The notes below the pieces were generated by a model. The model did not search any database. It saw nothing but the letters and a program-made list of their open reading frames with translations, and was not told the origin of the DNA. A stretch of DNA of 64,000 nucleotides from M3007 sp964550795 (GTDB lineage: Bacteria > Bacteroidota > Bacteroidia > Chitinophagales > Saprospiraceae). How positions within the stretch are numbered: the first letter of the stretch is position 1; each line of letters begins with the position of its first letter. Where the stretch lies: contig CAZKBH010000014.1 of the NCBI GenBank assembly GCA_964550795.1, forward strand, positions 1-64,000. The letters are read 5' to 3'. Made by a program: the position numbers and the translations under genes. Below, in pieces: positions 37,072 through 44,963 of this stretch.

Positions 37072-37992
37072 ATGAACAGAATCATTTATCGTGATCCAAA
37101 TGTAACGATCTTCCAGAGTGCCCTTTTCCAAACCAACTCCACGGTGGTTTGTACCGACGATGTGGTGTTGATTTTCGACCCTGCCTGGTTGCCTGATGAA
37201 GTGGAGGCTATTCGCCAATACGTGGAAAGTATTCGGGGGCATCGGCATGTGTTTCTGCTTTTCACACACTCCGACTTTGACCATATCATCGGCTATGGCG
37301 CTTTCAAGGCAGACAAGGTTTTTATGTCGAAAGCCATGGCTGAAAACCCTGACAAAGCGTTGTGCGTTGAAAAATGCCTGGAATTTGACGAGCAATACTA
37401 CATTAAGCGCCCCTACCCTATCGAGTATCCCAAGGGTGATTTTTTAGTGTTCCGAGATGGCGTACAATACCGTTATGGGAACACCAAAATGTCCTTTTAC
37501 CTCACTCCCGGCCACACTGCTGATAGTATGATGGTGATTGTTTGGCAGTTGGGGCTTTGCATCGCGGGGGATTATTTGAGCAACTGCGAATTCCCATTCA
37601 TCTACCATAGCAGCGTTGATTACGAGCAAACGCTCGAAAAACTCCCAAGCATCCACGATCGGAACTGGTTTACCCGCATGATTCCGGGACATGGAGACCC
37701 CGCCCTGAATATAAACGACTGGCTTCTGCGTCGTACCGAAGCGCAGGCTTACCTTTTTGCGCTGCGCGAAAGCATTGCCACCGATGTTCCTTTTGATGAA
37801 AGTTCTTTGTGGGAGCGCTATAAATTTCCGCGGCTTCAGCGCAAATACCATCTGGACAACATTGCCCTGATGACCCGAGAATATGAGCAGGGTCTATGGC
37901 AATGGGATCCTGAATTCTCCCTCCATTCTCCGGTGATGCAAGAGACTTATATCACTGAAAATCAACCTATTGACAGTGATGAAGAAGGATGA
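37072..37992 (+). CDS. Metallo-beta-lactamase fold hydrolase
   Basis: 306 residues, cytoplasmic, no signal peptide. The metal-binding motif reads THSDFDHIIG (a variant of HxHxDH with Ser-Asp-Phe in place of xHx), followed by TPGHTADSMM, the bridging Asp in CIAGDYLSNCEFPF, and IPGHGDPAL. Thus most ligands are present but the second His of the first motif is replaced by Asp, so the metal site may differ from the standard one. Substrate unknown; glyoxalase-II-like or ribonuclease-like roles are equally open. The following HEAT-like gene overlaps the end by 14 bases, suggesting coupled translation. Confidence 0.85.
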   Translation: MNRIIYRDPNVTIFQSALFQTNSTVVCTDDVVLIFDPAWLPDEVEAIRQYVESIRGHRHVFLLFTHSDFDHIIGYGAFKADKVFMSKAMAENPDKALCVEKCLEFDEQYYIKRPYPIEYPKGDFLVFRDGVQYRYGNTKMSFYLTPGHTADSMMVIVWQLGLCIAGDYLSNCEFPFIYHSSVDYEQTLEKLPSIHDRNWFTRMIPGHGDPALNINDWLLRRTEAQAYLFALRESIATDVPFDESSLWERYKFPRLQRKYHLDNIALMTREYEQGLWQWDPEFSLHSPVMQETYITENQPIDSDEEG

Positions 37993-38545
37993 AACAAGGG
38001 AATGGCTGGAGGCCCAAATTTTGGCGGAGCACAGTAAGGCCCAAACCATGCGCATCGTCCGCTGGGTAGGCCACGATGCGGATCGGCTGGAAATCCTGAT
38101 GGAAATTTTTTTGAACAACCCACCCGCCAAACCCTTACCGAAGGGACGGGGCTACCAGCATATTTCTACCCAAAGAAGCGCCTGGGCGGTGCGGTATGTG
38201 GGCGAAAAAGCTCCTGAAATCATGGCTCCCTGGCTTCCAAAACTGGTGCTTCAACTCCGACAGCCCGCATTACACGCCGCGATCAAACGGAACACGCTGA
38301 ACATTTTTGAACCGCTGGATTTTCCTCCCGAATTGGACGATGAACTGGCCGACCTCTGCTTCGGCTACCTGGCAGACCCACAAGAACCCATCGCGGTTCG
38401 TTGTGCAGCCATGACCGTTTTGGAACGGATTTGCCGCCGTGTACCGGAGTTAAAAGACGAGCTGCGACTCTTGGTCGAAGAACATCTGGAACACGGTTCG
38501 GCGGGCTTCAAGAGCCGGGCTAAAAAAGTGCTGAAACAGCTTTAA
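37979..38545 (+). CDS. HEAT-like helical repeat protein of unknown function
   Basis: 188 residues from ATG 37979; the frame opens nine bases earlier at a TTG. The protein is almost wholly helical, with pairs such as EILMEIFLNNPPAKPLPKGRG, IMAPWLPKLVLQLRQPALHAAIKRNTLNIFEPLD and PIAVRCAAMTVLERICRRVPELKDELRLLVEEHLEHGSAGFKSRAKKVLKQL, which look like HEAT repeats. No signal peptide. It overlaps the MBL-fold gene upstream and, by four bases, the convergent M28 peptidase gene. I cannot name a function; a scaffold partner of the hydrolase is only a guess from the overlap. Confidence 0.75.
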   Translation: MKKDETREWLEAQILAEHSKAQTMRIVRWVGHDADRLEILMEIFLNNPPAKPLPKGRGYQHISTQRSAWAVRYVGEKAPEIMAPWLPKLVLQLRQPALHAAIKRNTLNIFEPLDFPPELDDELADLCFGYLADPQEPIAVRCAAMTVLERICRRVPELKDELRLLVEEHLEHGSAGFKSRAKKVLKQL

Positions 38546-39819
38546 AAAGTTATGGGCATCACTTTTTCCTCCGTGCCCCGTTTTACTTTTACCGTCGTGG
38601 AATCCCCTTTCTTGAACATCGAAAGGCCCTTCATGTAGTCCTGAATGGTTTTGACTTGTATTTCTCCAAGACCAATAATGATATCGCCTTTCAAAAGCCC
38701 TGCTTTGGAAGCGGGTTTGCCATCGGTCACACCATCCACATGTACGCCCTCGCCATCCCAGGTGTAGTCGGGCATGATGCCAAGCGTTACTTTAAAACTC
38801 ACATTGGTGCTCTCTTTGGTCTTCGTTTCTTGAAATTTAAGTTTTGGTTGTTTGTCAAGCGTTTCGATCACTTCCGCCACCGTAGAAATAATCTGCACAA
38901 CCCCTGGGAAATTCACTTTTTCCACGTCATCCGTTGGTTTGTGATAATCCGAATGTTGACCCGTGAAGAAAAATAGCACCGGAATATTTTTCAAGTAAAA
39001 GGATGTGTGGTCGCTGGGTCCAACGCCCGCGCTGTCCAGTTTCATCCCTAAATCAGATTTTAGATTCTTCAGGGTTGGCACAAAATCCGGGGCTGTTCCG
39101 ACGCCACCCACCACAACTTTTTTCTCCTCATTGAGCCGACCAATCATGTCCATATTGATCATAAAACTGACCGAACTGAGGTCAATGGTTGGATTTTCGG
39201 TATATTTTTTGGAACCAAACAAACCCAGTTCTTCGCCTGAAAAACAGAGGAAAAGGAAGTTGTGCTCTTCTTTTACGCCGTTTTTGGCAAAATAACGCGC
39301 CAATTCCACCACCCCAGCCGTGCCACTTGCATTGTCGTCAGCGCCATTGTGCACTTTCCCCTCCGGGTTTGGATCCAGGGAATTGTGATCATAACCCATT
39401 CCCAAATGGTCGTAATGCCCGCCAATAATGATGGTTTGACTCGCGCCGTTATCGAGAAACGCAACAACATTTCGGGCTTTCCCCGAGCGACCTTTAGCTN
39501 NNNNNNNNNCGTTTTGTGAAGAAATAGGTTTGGCACTCGCATCTACGCCACCGTGTGGATCGCTTTTTTTGAACGTGAATTTATGGAAATAAGTCCCGTC
39601 GCTTCCTTTGGGTGTAAGGCCCATTTTGCGAAATTGTTTGGCCAGATATTCCGCAGCCATCCGTTCTTCGGGTGTACCCGTACCACGGCCTTTCAATTTA
39701 TCGGAGGCGAGGTAAGTAATATGTTTGCGGAGATTTTTCTCGGAAATAGCCGATTTTTGCGCAAAAACGGAAGATATTGCGAGTAAAACAGTCGCAACGC
39801 TGAGGACGAAATATTTCAT
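38542..39819 (-). CDS. M28 family metallopeptidase with C-terminal PDZ domain, with an assembly gap
   Basis: The start was set at ATG 39819 (MKYFVLSVATVLLAISSVFAQ), a signal peptide; the frame extends 45 codons upstream without sense. Zinc ligands are visible: His in GGHYDHLGMG, Asp in NGADDNASGTAG, the Glu pair in SGEELGLFGSKKY, Asp in MINMDMIGR and His in SDHTSFYLKN. This is a co-catalytic zinc aminopeptidase. The last ~85 residues are a PDZ domain (DYTWDGEGVHVDGVTDGKPASKAGLLKGDIIIGLG). Ten N lie between the N-terminal helix region (KPISSQN) and AKGRSGKARNVVAFL, so some residues are unknown. It is probably periplasmic or secreted and releases amino acids from peptides. Confidence 0.9.
   Translation of the reverse strand: MKYFVLSVATVLLAISSVFAQKSAISEKNLRKHITYLASDKLKGRGTGTPEERMAAEYLAKQFRKMGLTPKGSDGTYFHKFTFKKSDPHGGVDASAKPISSQNXXXXAKGRSGKARNVVAFLDNGASQTIIIGGHYDHLGMGYDHNSLDPNPEGKVHNGADDNASGTAGVVELARYFAKNGVKEEHNFLFLCFSGEELGLFGSKKYTENPTIDLSSVSFMINMDMIGRLNEEKKVVVGGVGTAPDFVPTLKNLKSDLGMKLDSAGVGPSDHTSFYLKNIPVLFFFTGQHSDYHKPTDDVEKVNFPGVVQIISTVAEVIETLDKQPKLKFQETKTKESTNVSFKVTLGIMPDYTWDGEGVHVDGVTDGKPASKAGLLKGDIIIGLGEIQVKTIQDYMKGLSMFKKGDSTTVKVKRGTEEKVMPITF
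39500..39509. other. Assembly gap of ten N
   Basis: Ten N inside the M28 peptidase gene. The frame happens to stay open across ten bases, but the size is probably nominal, as in the gap at 7949. Confidence 0.98.
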
Positions 39820-39928
39820 GTGTGTAAATTTAGCTCGCAAATATAGCAAGTCAAGGCGGGCCGAAGATGATTTTCTGGATTTTAGAGAAGTGACACTTTT
39901 TAAAAAAGTGTCACTTCTAAGAACGGAT

Positions 39929-40660
39929 CTATGGTCGCGCAGCCGGCTCCTCAACGGAAGATTCTTGTTTCGGATACCAGCAGAGCTGATCCAGCATTAC
40001 TTTATTGCCCGGAAAGAGGTTTAAATCAACCTTTTTGGGAATTCCTTCGATGCTGCCTTCGTTGGAAAATTGCCAAATATTCCAATCTCTGCCGCAGGTC
40101 AAGTCCGGGCGTTCTTCTGAATATCGGGCAATCCATAGTGGGTAAGCGTCAAAATGCCCAGTCAAATAACGTTCGTAGAAATTTTGGTTGGTATAAATAA
40201 TGGGGCGAATTCCCAATTGGCGTTCCACCACTTGAAGCCAAATAAGGGCTTCTGCCACCATGATTTCAGGTGCAATATTGTCGGTCAATTCAATATCCAA
40301 CACGGGTGCCAAGTCTCCTGGCTGCATTTCGACCAATTGTAGAAAGTGTTTGGCCTGATCTTCTCCGCAACCATAAGCCCGGAAAAAGTGGTAAGCACCA
40401 CGCCGTACGCCCACACGAAGCAAGGCATCCCAGTTTCGACAAAAAAGTGTGTCAATAAAATCCCCGCCTTCCGTGGCTTTGACAAAAGCGAAATCAATCA
40501 AGCCATCGCTAACTACCGTCTCCCAGTCAATGTGCTTCTGATGATGCGACACATCCACCCCCCTCAGGAAAGTATCCATTTGAAGATAGGAATGATCCGC
40601 ATGTCCACCCAATATCGGGGCAAATACAAACAGAATCGCAATGATTTGAGTACGCAGCAT
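39929..40660 (-). CDS. Glycoside hydrolase family 25 lysozyme
   Basis: 243 residues with an N-terminal hydrophobic segment (MLRTQIIAILFVFAPILGGHA) that serves as a signal peptide. GH25 marks: RGVDVSHHQKHIDWETV with the catalytic Asp in GVDVSHHQ, FVKATEGGDFID, RGAYHFFRAYGCGEDQAKHFL, the DxE pair in APVLDIELTD, IIYTNQNFYERYL, PLWIARYS and WQFSNEGSIEGIPKKVDLNLF. It cuts the beta-1,4 bond between N-acetylmuramate and N-acetylglucosamine. It may serve in cell-wall turnover or attack on other bacteria; the neighbouring genes do not decide which. Confidence 0.94.
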   Translation of the reverse strand: MLRTQIIAILFVFAPILGGHADHSYLQMDTFLRGVDVSHHQKHIDWETVVSDGLIDFAFVKATEGGDFIDTLFCRNWDALLRVGVRRGAYHFFRAYGCGEDQAKHFLQLVEMQPGDLAPVLDIELTDNIAPEIMVAEALIWLQVVERQLGIRPIIYTNQNFYERYLTGHFDAYPLWIARYSEERPDLTCGRDWNIWQFSNEGSIEGIPKKVDLNLFPGNKVMLDQLCWYPKQESSVEEPAARP

Positions 40661-40820
40661 TGGTTGTTATGTCGAGGCGAAGAAACAATCTTGAAGCGAG
40701 TTGGTCATGGCAAAATAGACCGTTTGCCTTTGGCGGACAATTTCTTGAACGCCATAATCCGTGCCAAAATCCGAGAAAGCGAGCATATAATGGAATAAGC
40801 GGCAAAACTTTTAGATAAAC

Positions 40821-40857
40821 AAAGCCCTCCGTGCATCAAACGTGCAGGGAGGGCTTT
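40821..40857 (-). terminator. Probable terminator downstream of rho
   Basis: A 10-bp stem AAAGCCCTCC with GGAGGGCTTT, plus TGCA/TGCA pairing inside, 23 bases after the rho stop codon. On the minus strand it is followed by TTTGTTTA, a weak T-tract. Confidence 0.65.
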
Positions 40858-40879
40858 CATTTCAGCGCTTCAAAAAGCA

Positions 40880-42958
40880 TTAACGATTCATGGAAGCCAG
40901 GAATTCTTCGTTGCTGCTGCTGTGTAACATCTGTTTTTTTACAAATTCCATCGCTTCTTCCGGCTTCATATCGGCCAGGTGATTGCGGAGAATAAACATC
41001 CGTTGCAAGGTATCTTTGTCCAAAAGCAGGTCTTCCCGGCGCGTGCTCGACTTGGTAAGGTCAACACTTGGGTAGAGCCGCCTGTTCGCCAAATTGCGAT
41101 CCAATTGCAACTCCATGTTACCGGTACCCTTGAATTCTTCGAAGATTACCTGGTCCATTTTGGAACCCGTGTCTATCAGCGCCGTCGCGAGAATGGTGAG
41201 TGAGCCGCCATCTTCAATGGCGCGTGCAGCGCCAAAGAATTTTTTCGGGCGTTGCAATGCCGTGGCTTCCACACCACCCGAAAGCACTTTGCCGCTGGCT
41301 GGCGCTACCGTATTATAGGCGCGAGCCATACGGGTAATTGAGTCAAGCAGGATTACTACGTGGTGGCCACATTCTACCATCCGTTTGGATTTTTCCAATA
41401 CGATGTTTGCGAGGCGAACGTGGTTTTCGGCCAGCTCATCAAAGGTAGAGGCAACCACTTCTGCTTTAACGCTGCGCCGCATATCAGTCACCTCCTCAGG
41501 ACGTTCGTCAATGAGCAACACAATCACATAACACTCGGGGTGATTTTTGGTGATAGCATTTGCTATATCCTTGAGTAAGAAGGTTTTACCAGTTTTGGGC
41601 TGCGCTACAATCAGGCCGCGTTGCCCTTTGCCAATGGGGGTAAACAGGTCAATAACCCGGTTTCCAAAGTCTCGTCCAGTAGGGCTGGTGAGCAAGCTGA
41701 ATTTAGCGGTGGGGAACAAAGGGGTCAGGTAATCGAAGGGCACACGGTCGCGTACATCCTTCGGGTCCAAACCGTTAATTTTGGCCACTTTCAAGAGCGC
41801 AAAATACTTTTCTCCCTCTTTCGGCGGACGGATTGCGCCGCGCACCGTATCGCCAGTTTTCAGGCCAAAAAGTTTGATCTGAGAAGGAGAAACATAGATA
41901 TCGTCCGGGCTGGTCTGATAATTGTAGTCGGGCGAACGCAAGAAACCATAGCCATCCGGCATCATTTCCAAGGTTCCCAAACCTTCCACCACACCATCTA
42001 ATTCAACATCAAAACGCTCCCGGTGAACGGTAGGAGGCATCACTTCAACAGGTTCAGGAGGTGGCACCGGCCGGGCTGGCTCCTGAACGACTTCAGGCTG
42101 GGTACCACCTGCAAGCGGCGCAAACGGGCGATGCATAGGTACTACTTCTTCCTCTTCGTCGCCAGTATTTACGGGTGCAACGTATTCTTCCTCCAGATTT
42201 TGCAATTTTACGGCCTCCGGATCCAACAAACCAGGCTGCCCTGGGCGTGGTGGCTGCGGACGATCCCGACGACGGTCCTCCCACTCCCGTTGGCGACGGT
42301 CGCGGCGATCTTCCCAGCGGTCACGGTTACGGCCTTGTCCTTCCGGGCGTTGGCCTTGACCTTGGTTTTGTGGACGTTGGGGTTGACCTTCAGGGCCTTG
42401 GCCTTGATTTTCTGGACGTGGGGCTTGACCCTCGGGGCGTTGTTGTGGTTGTTGGTCGCGACGATTGGCCGAGGGGTCGTTGGGCAAAGGCCGGTTTTGG
42501 TCGCGATTATTGGAGCGGTCATTTCGGTCGTCGCGCCGTAACGCTTGTTGTTGCTCGCGTTTGACTTCCGACATTGGTCTGTTTTGGTCGCGGTTAGCGT
42601 CCTGAACAGGTCGGTTGATATCTCTTTCGCGGCGATTGTCTGGCTCAACCGTTCGAGCGGGGGGCACAGATTTGGGTGGTTTAGGCGCTGGCTTTTCGCC
42701 GGGAGGAGCGGCAGGAGCATCCGGTTTTTCATCCGAATCTTTTACTTTTCGGACCCGGCGGCCTGTTTGCGGATTAGGCTCTTCCACGATGGGCACGACC
42801 CGGTCAGTGGCGTTTTTTTCAGCAAGCGCCTGTTCGTCGAGGATTTTATAGATTAAATCCTGTTTAGAAAATTTGGTAATGCCCTTAACGCCCAATTTTT
42901 GGGCAATTTCTTTGAGCTCTGTAACCAGCTTGTCGTTAAGCTGCAAAATGTCGAACAT
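40880..42958 (-). CDS. rho: Transcription termination factor Rho with long disordered insertion
   Basis: 692 residues, against ~420 for E. coli Rho. Residues 1-50 are the Rho N-terminal helical domain (MFDILQLNDKLVTELKEIAQKLG). Residues ~55-290 are a low-complexity insertion rich in Arg, Gln, Pro, Asn and Asp with repeated NRDQNRP and GQGPEGQ-type strings. Residues ~310-390 are the RNA-binding cold-shock-like domain (GLGTLEMMPDGYGFLRSPDYNYQTSPDDIYVSPSQI). The ATPase part has Walker A PKTGKT, VIVLLIDERPEEVTDM, VILLDSITRMARAYN and GGSLTILATALIDTGSKMDQVIFEEFKGTGNMELQLDR. It is the RNA helicase that ends transcription. Such insertions occur in several Bacteroidota and Actinomycetota Rho proteins and may aid RNA loading. 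Confidence 0.96.
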   Translation of the reverse strand: MFDILQLNDKLVTELKEIAQKLGVKGITKFSKQDLIYKILDEQALAEKNATDRVVPIVEEPNPQTGRRVRKVKDSDEKPDAPAAPPGEKPAPKPPKSVPPARTVEPDNRRERDINRPVQDANRDQNRPMSEVKREQQQALRRDDRNDRSNNRDQNRPLPNDPSANRRDQQPQQRPEGQAPRPENQGQGPEGQPQRPQNQGQGQRPEGQGRNRDRWEDRRDRRQREWEDRRRDRPQPPRPGQPGLLDPEAVKLQNLEEEYVAPVNTGDEEEEVVPMHRPFAPLAGGTQPEVVQEPARPVPPPEPVEVMPPTVHRERFDVELDGVVEGLGTLEMMPDGYGFLRSPDYNYQTSPDDIYVSPSQIKLFGLKTGDTVRGAIRPPKEGEKYFALLKVAKINGLDPKDVRDRVPFDYLTPLFPTAKFSLLTSPTGRDFGNRVIDLFTPIGKGQRGLIVAQPKTGKTFLLKDIANAITKNHPECYVIVLLIDERPEEVTDMRRSVKAEVVASTFDELAENHVRLANIVLEKSKRMVECGHHVVILLDSITRMARAYNTVAPASGKVLSGGVEATALQRPKKFFGAARAIEDGGSLTILATALIDTGSKMDQVIFEEFKGTGNMELQLDRNLANRRLYPSVDLTKSSTRREDLLLDKDTLQRMFILRNHLADMKPEEAMEFVKKQMLHSSSNEEFLASMNR

Positions 42959-43411
42959 GAGTGGGGATGAAAAAAGTTAAAATTGAATGTTGGCGCGGCT
43001 CGATTCCGGAGCGTTGGCATACGAGGGATTCGCGCACAGTGGTGGGAACGTTTTTACGTAAAAATATGTCGTTGCGAAGTTCGGAAAACCGAAGCGCGAC
43101 GCGAGACGATGGTTGAGAATGAGAAAGCCTATCCAAAAAGGCTATAAAATCACCTAAAAAGTAAGGGAGTTTGAGCGTGCAGTGGGGGCCGAAAAGATCG
43201 AAAAAATGGCACCAGACTTGGATTGAACGCTGCAAATATAAGCCTGTTTTTAAATTCGCTCTATCTTGCCGCGAATTTTTCAGCATTTGCTAAAATATGA
43301 CAAACACACAGCCATTCGAGACATGATCTCTTGAAGTGCAAAACTACGTAAATAAACCCAATAAATTGAAAAAAGTTGAAACCTGCCAAATATTTGTCTC
43401 CTGGAATCAAC
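42959..43411. other. Non-coding space upstream of rho
   Basis: About 450 bases between the rho start and the MITE-like element. It should contain the rho promoter and leader. No convincing gene was seen; an open minus-strand frame from 43286 overlaps the rho start and has no family-like features. Confidence 0.5.
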
Positions 43412-43573
43412 TAGTGCCGCATCCGGCGAATGTTCTGTGAATTGGGGTGGTAGATTTTTTGTTCATCAAGACCCTGAGGAGGGCGCAATGCGGGACATTT
43501 TAACCGACGATGAACGCAGATGAACGGAAAATATAACCGCCAATTCATAGGACATTCGCCGGATGCGGCACTA
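43412..43573. mobile_element. MITE-like element with 32-bp terminal inverted repeats and TA ends
   Basis: Left end GTGCCGCATCCGGCGAATGT (43414 onward) and its complement at the right end up to 43571 match over 32 bases with two mismatches. Both ends are bounded by TA (43412-43413 and 43572-43573), as expected for TA target-site duplication of the IS630/Tc1-mariner type. The ~94-base interior has no coding capacity. It sits in the space between the divergent genes rho and serS. Only one copy is in the window, so mobility is inferred from structure alone. Confidence 0.5.
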
Positions 43574-43682
43574 AACACCAAAAGTCATACACACAGCATG
43601 CCAGCAAACACAAAAGGCGACAATCATTTGATCCAGGCTTCTGTGCCACTCACATTACCTAAATCACATTCATTCAGCATAT

Positions 43683-44963
43683 ATGCTCCAACTTAAAGTA
43701 ATCCGCGACGAAAAAACTCGAATCCTCGCCGGACTCCGCAAACGCAACTGGACCAGCGCCCAACTAAAGGTCGTTGACCAAATACTTAAAACCGACGATG
43801 CCCGGCGTGCAACCCAAAAAGACCTCGACGATGCACTGGGTGAAGGCAACCGCCTCGCCAAACAAATCGGCGCACTGATGGGACAAGGCAAAAAAGAGGA
43901 AGCCGAAGCACTCAAAACACAGGTAGCTACCCTTAAAATCAAGAGCAAAGAGCTTGAAGAACGGATGGACAGCCTCAAACAACAACTCGACGAGATGTTG
44001 TACACGGTGCCCAACTGCCCCCATAAAACTGTCCCTAAAGGCAAAACCCCCGAGGAAAACAAGGTGGCCAAAGACTGGACCAAGCCCTTCCCTACCCTAT
44101 CCGACGACGCGCTCCCGCACTGGGAATTGGCCAAAAAATACAATCTTTTCGACCTCGAACTGGGCGTAAAACTCACCGGCGCAGGCTTCCCCGTGTATCG
44201 CGGCAAAGGAGCCAGGCTTCAGCGCGCACTCATCCAGTTTTTTCTGGATGAAGCCGTAAAAGCCGGATACGAAGAAATTCAGCCCCCACACTTGGTCAAT
44301 GAAGAATCTGCGCGTGGCACCGGCCAGTTGCCGGATAAAGAGGGCCAGATGTACCACTGTACCGTGGACAACCTCTACCTGATTCCTACGGCCGAGGTGC
44401 CCGTTACCAATATCATGCGCGATGAGATTCTTTCGCTTAAAGATTTGCCTGTAAAAATGACCGCGTACACACCCTGTTTCCGGCGCGAAGCCGGGTCTTA
44501 TGGGGCGCACGTACGCGGCCTGAACCGGGTGCACCAGTTTGACAAAGTGGAAATCGTGCGCGTGGAACACCCGGACCAATCGTCTAAAGCCCTGCAAGGC
44601 ATGGTCCGGCACGTAGAAAAAATCATGCAGAAATTGGAGTTGCCTTACCGTATCCTGCTGCTCTGCGGCGGCGACATGGGCTTCGCTTCTGCCAAAACCT
44701 ACGATTTTGAAGTTTGGTCTGCTGCGCAAAAACGCTGGCTGGAAGTTAGCTCGGTTTCTTGCTTTGAAACCTTCCAAAGCAACCGACTCAAACTCCGCTT
44801 CCGCGACGAAAATGGCAAAACCGAATTGGCGCATACCCTCAACGGCTCGGCCATGGCTTTGGCGCGCATCGTAGCGGCATTGTTGGAAAACAACCAAACG
44901 GCGGAGGGCATTCGATTGCCCAAGGCTTTGTGGAAATACGCGGGGTTCAAGGTGATTACCTAA
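43683..44963 (+). CDS. serS: Seryl-tRNA synthetase
   Basis: 426 residues, full length. Residues ~1-110 form the tRNA-binding coiled-coil arm (MLQLKVIRDEKTRILAGLRKRNW to LKSKELEERMDSLKQQLDEML). The class II catalytic core shows GTGQLPDKEGQMY, motif 2 (TPCFRREAGSYGAHVRGLNRVHQFDKVEIV) and motif 3 (LAHTLNGSAMALARIVAALLENNQ), with the serine-specific VSSVSCFETFQSNRLKLRFR. It charges tRNA-Ser in the cytoplasm. The gene ends overlapping the convergent deiminase gene by eight bases. Confidence 0.97.
   Translation: MLQLKVIRDEKTRILAGLRKRNWTSAQLKVVDQILKTDDARRATQKDLDDALGEGNRLAKQIGALMGQGKKEEAEALKTQVATLKIKSKELEERMDSLKQQLDEMLYTVPNCPHKTVPKGKTPEENKVAKDWTKPFPTLSDDALPHWELAKKYNLFDLELGVKLTGAGFPVYRGKGARLQRALIQFFLDEAVKAGYEEIQPPHLVNEESARGTGQLPDKEGQMYHCTVDNLYLIPTAEVPVTNIMRDEILSLKDLPVKMTAYTPCFRREAGSYGAHVRGLNRVHQFDKVEIVRVEHPDQSSKALQGMVRHVEKIMQKLELPYRILLLCGGDMGFASAKTYDFEVWSAAQKRWLEVSSVSCFETFQSNRLKLRFRDENGKTELAHTLNGSAMALARIVAALLENNQTAEGIRLPKALWKYAGFKVIT

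Noticed and set aside
40346..40798. A 150-residue plus-strand frame
   Set aside because: It is mostly antisense to the GH25 lysozyme gene; the part beyond it lacks coding features.
42936..43286. A 116-residue minus-strand frame upstream of rho
   Set aside because: It overlaps the rho start, shows no family-like motifs and has biased, non-protein-like composition.
44097..44897. A 266-residue minus-strand frame
   Set aside because: It is entirely antisense to serS, whose protein is full length with all class II motifs.
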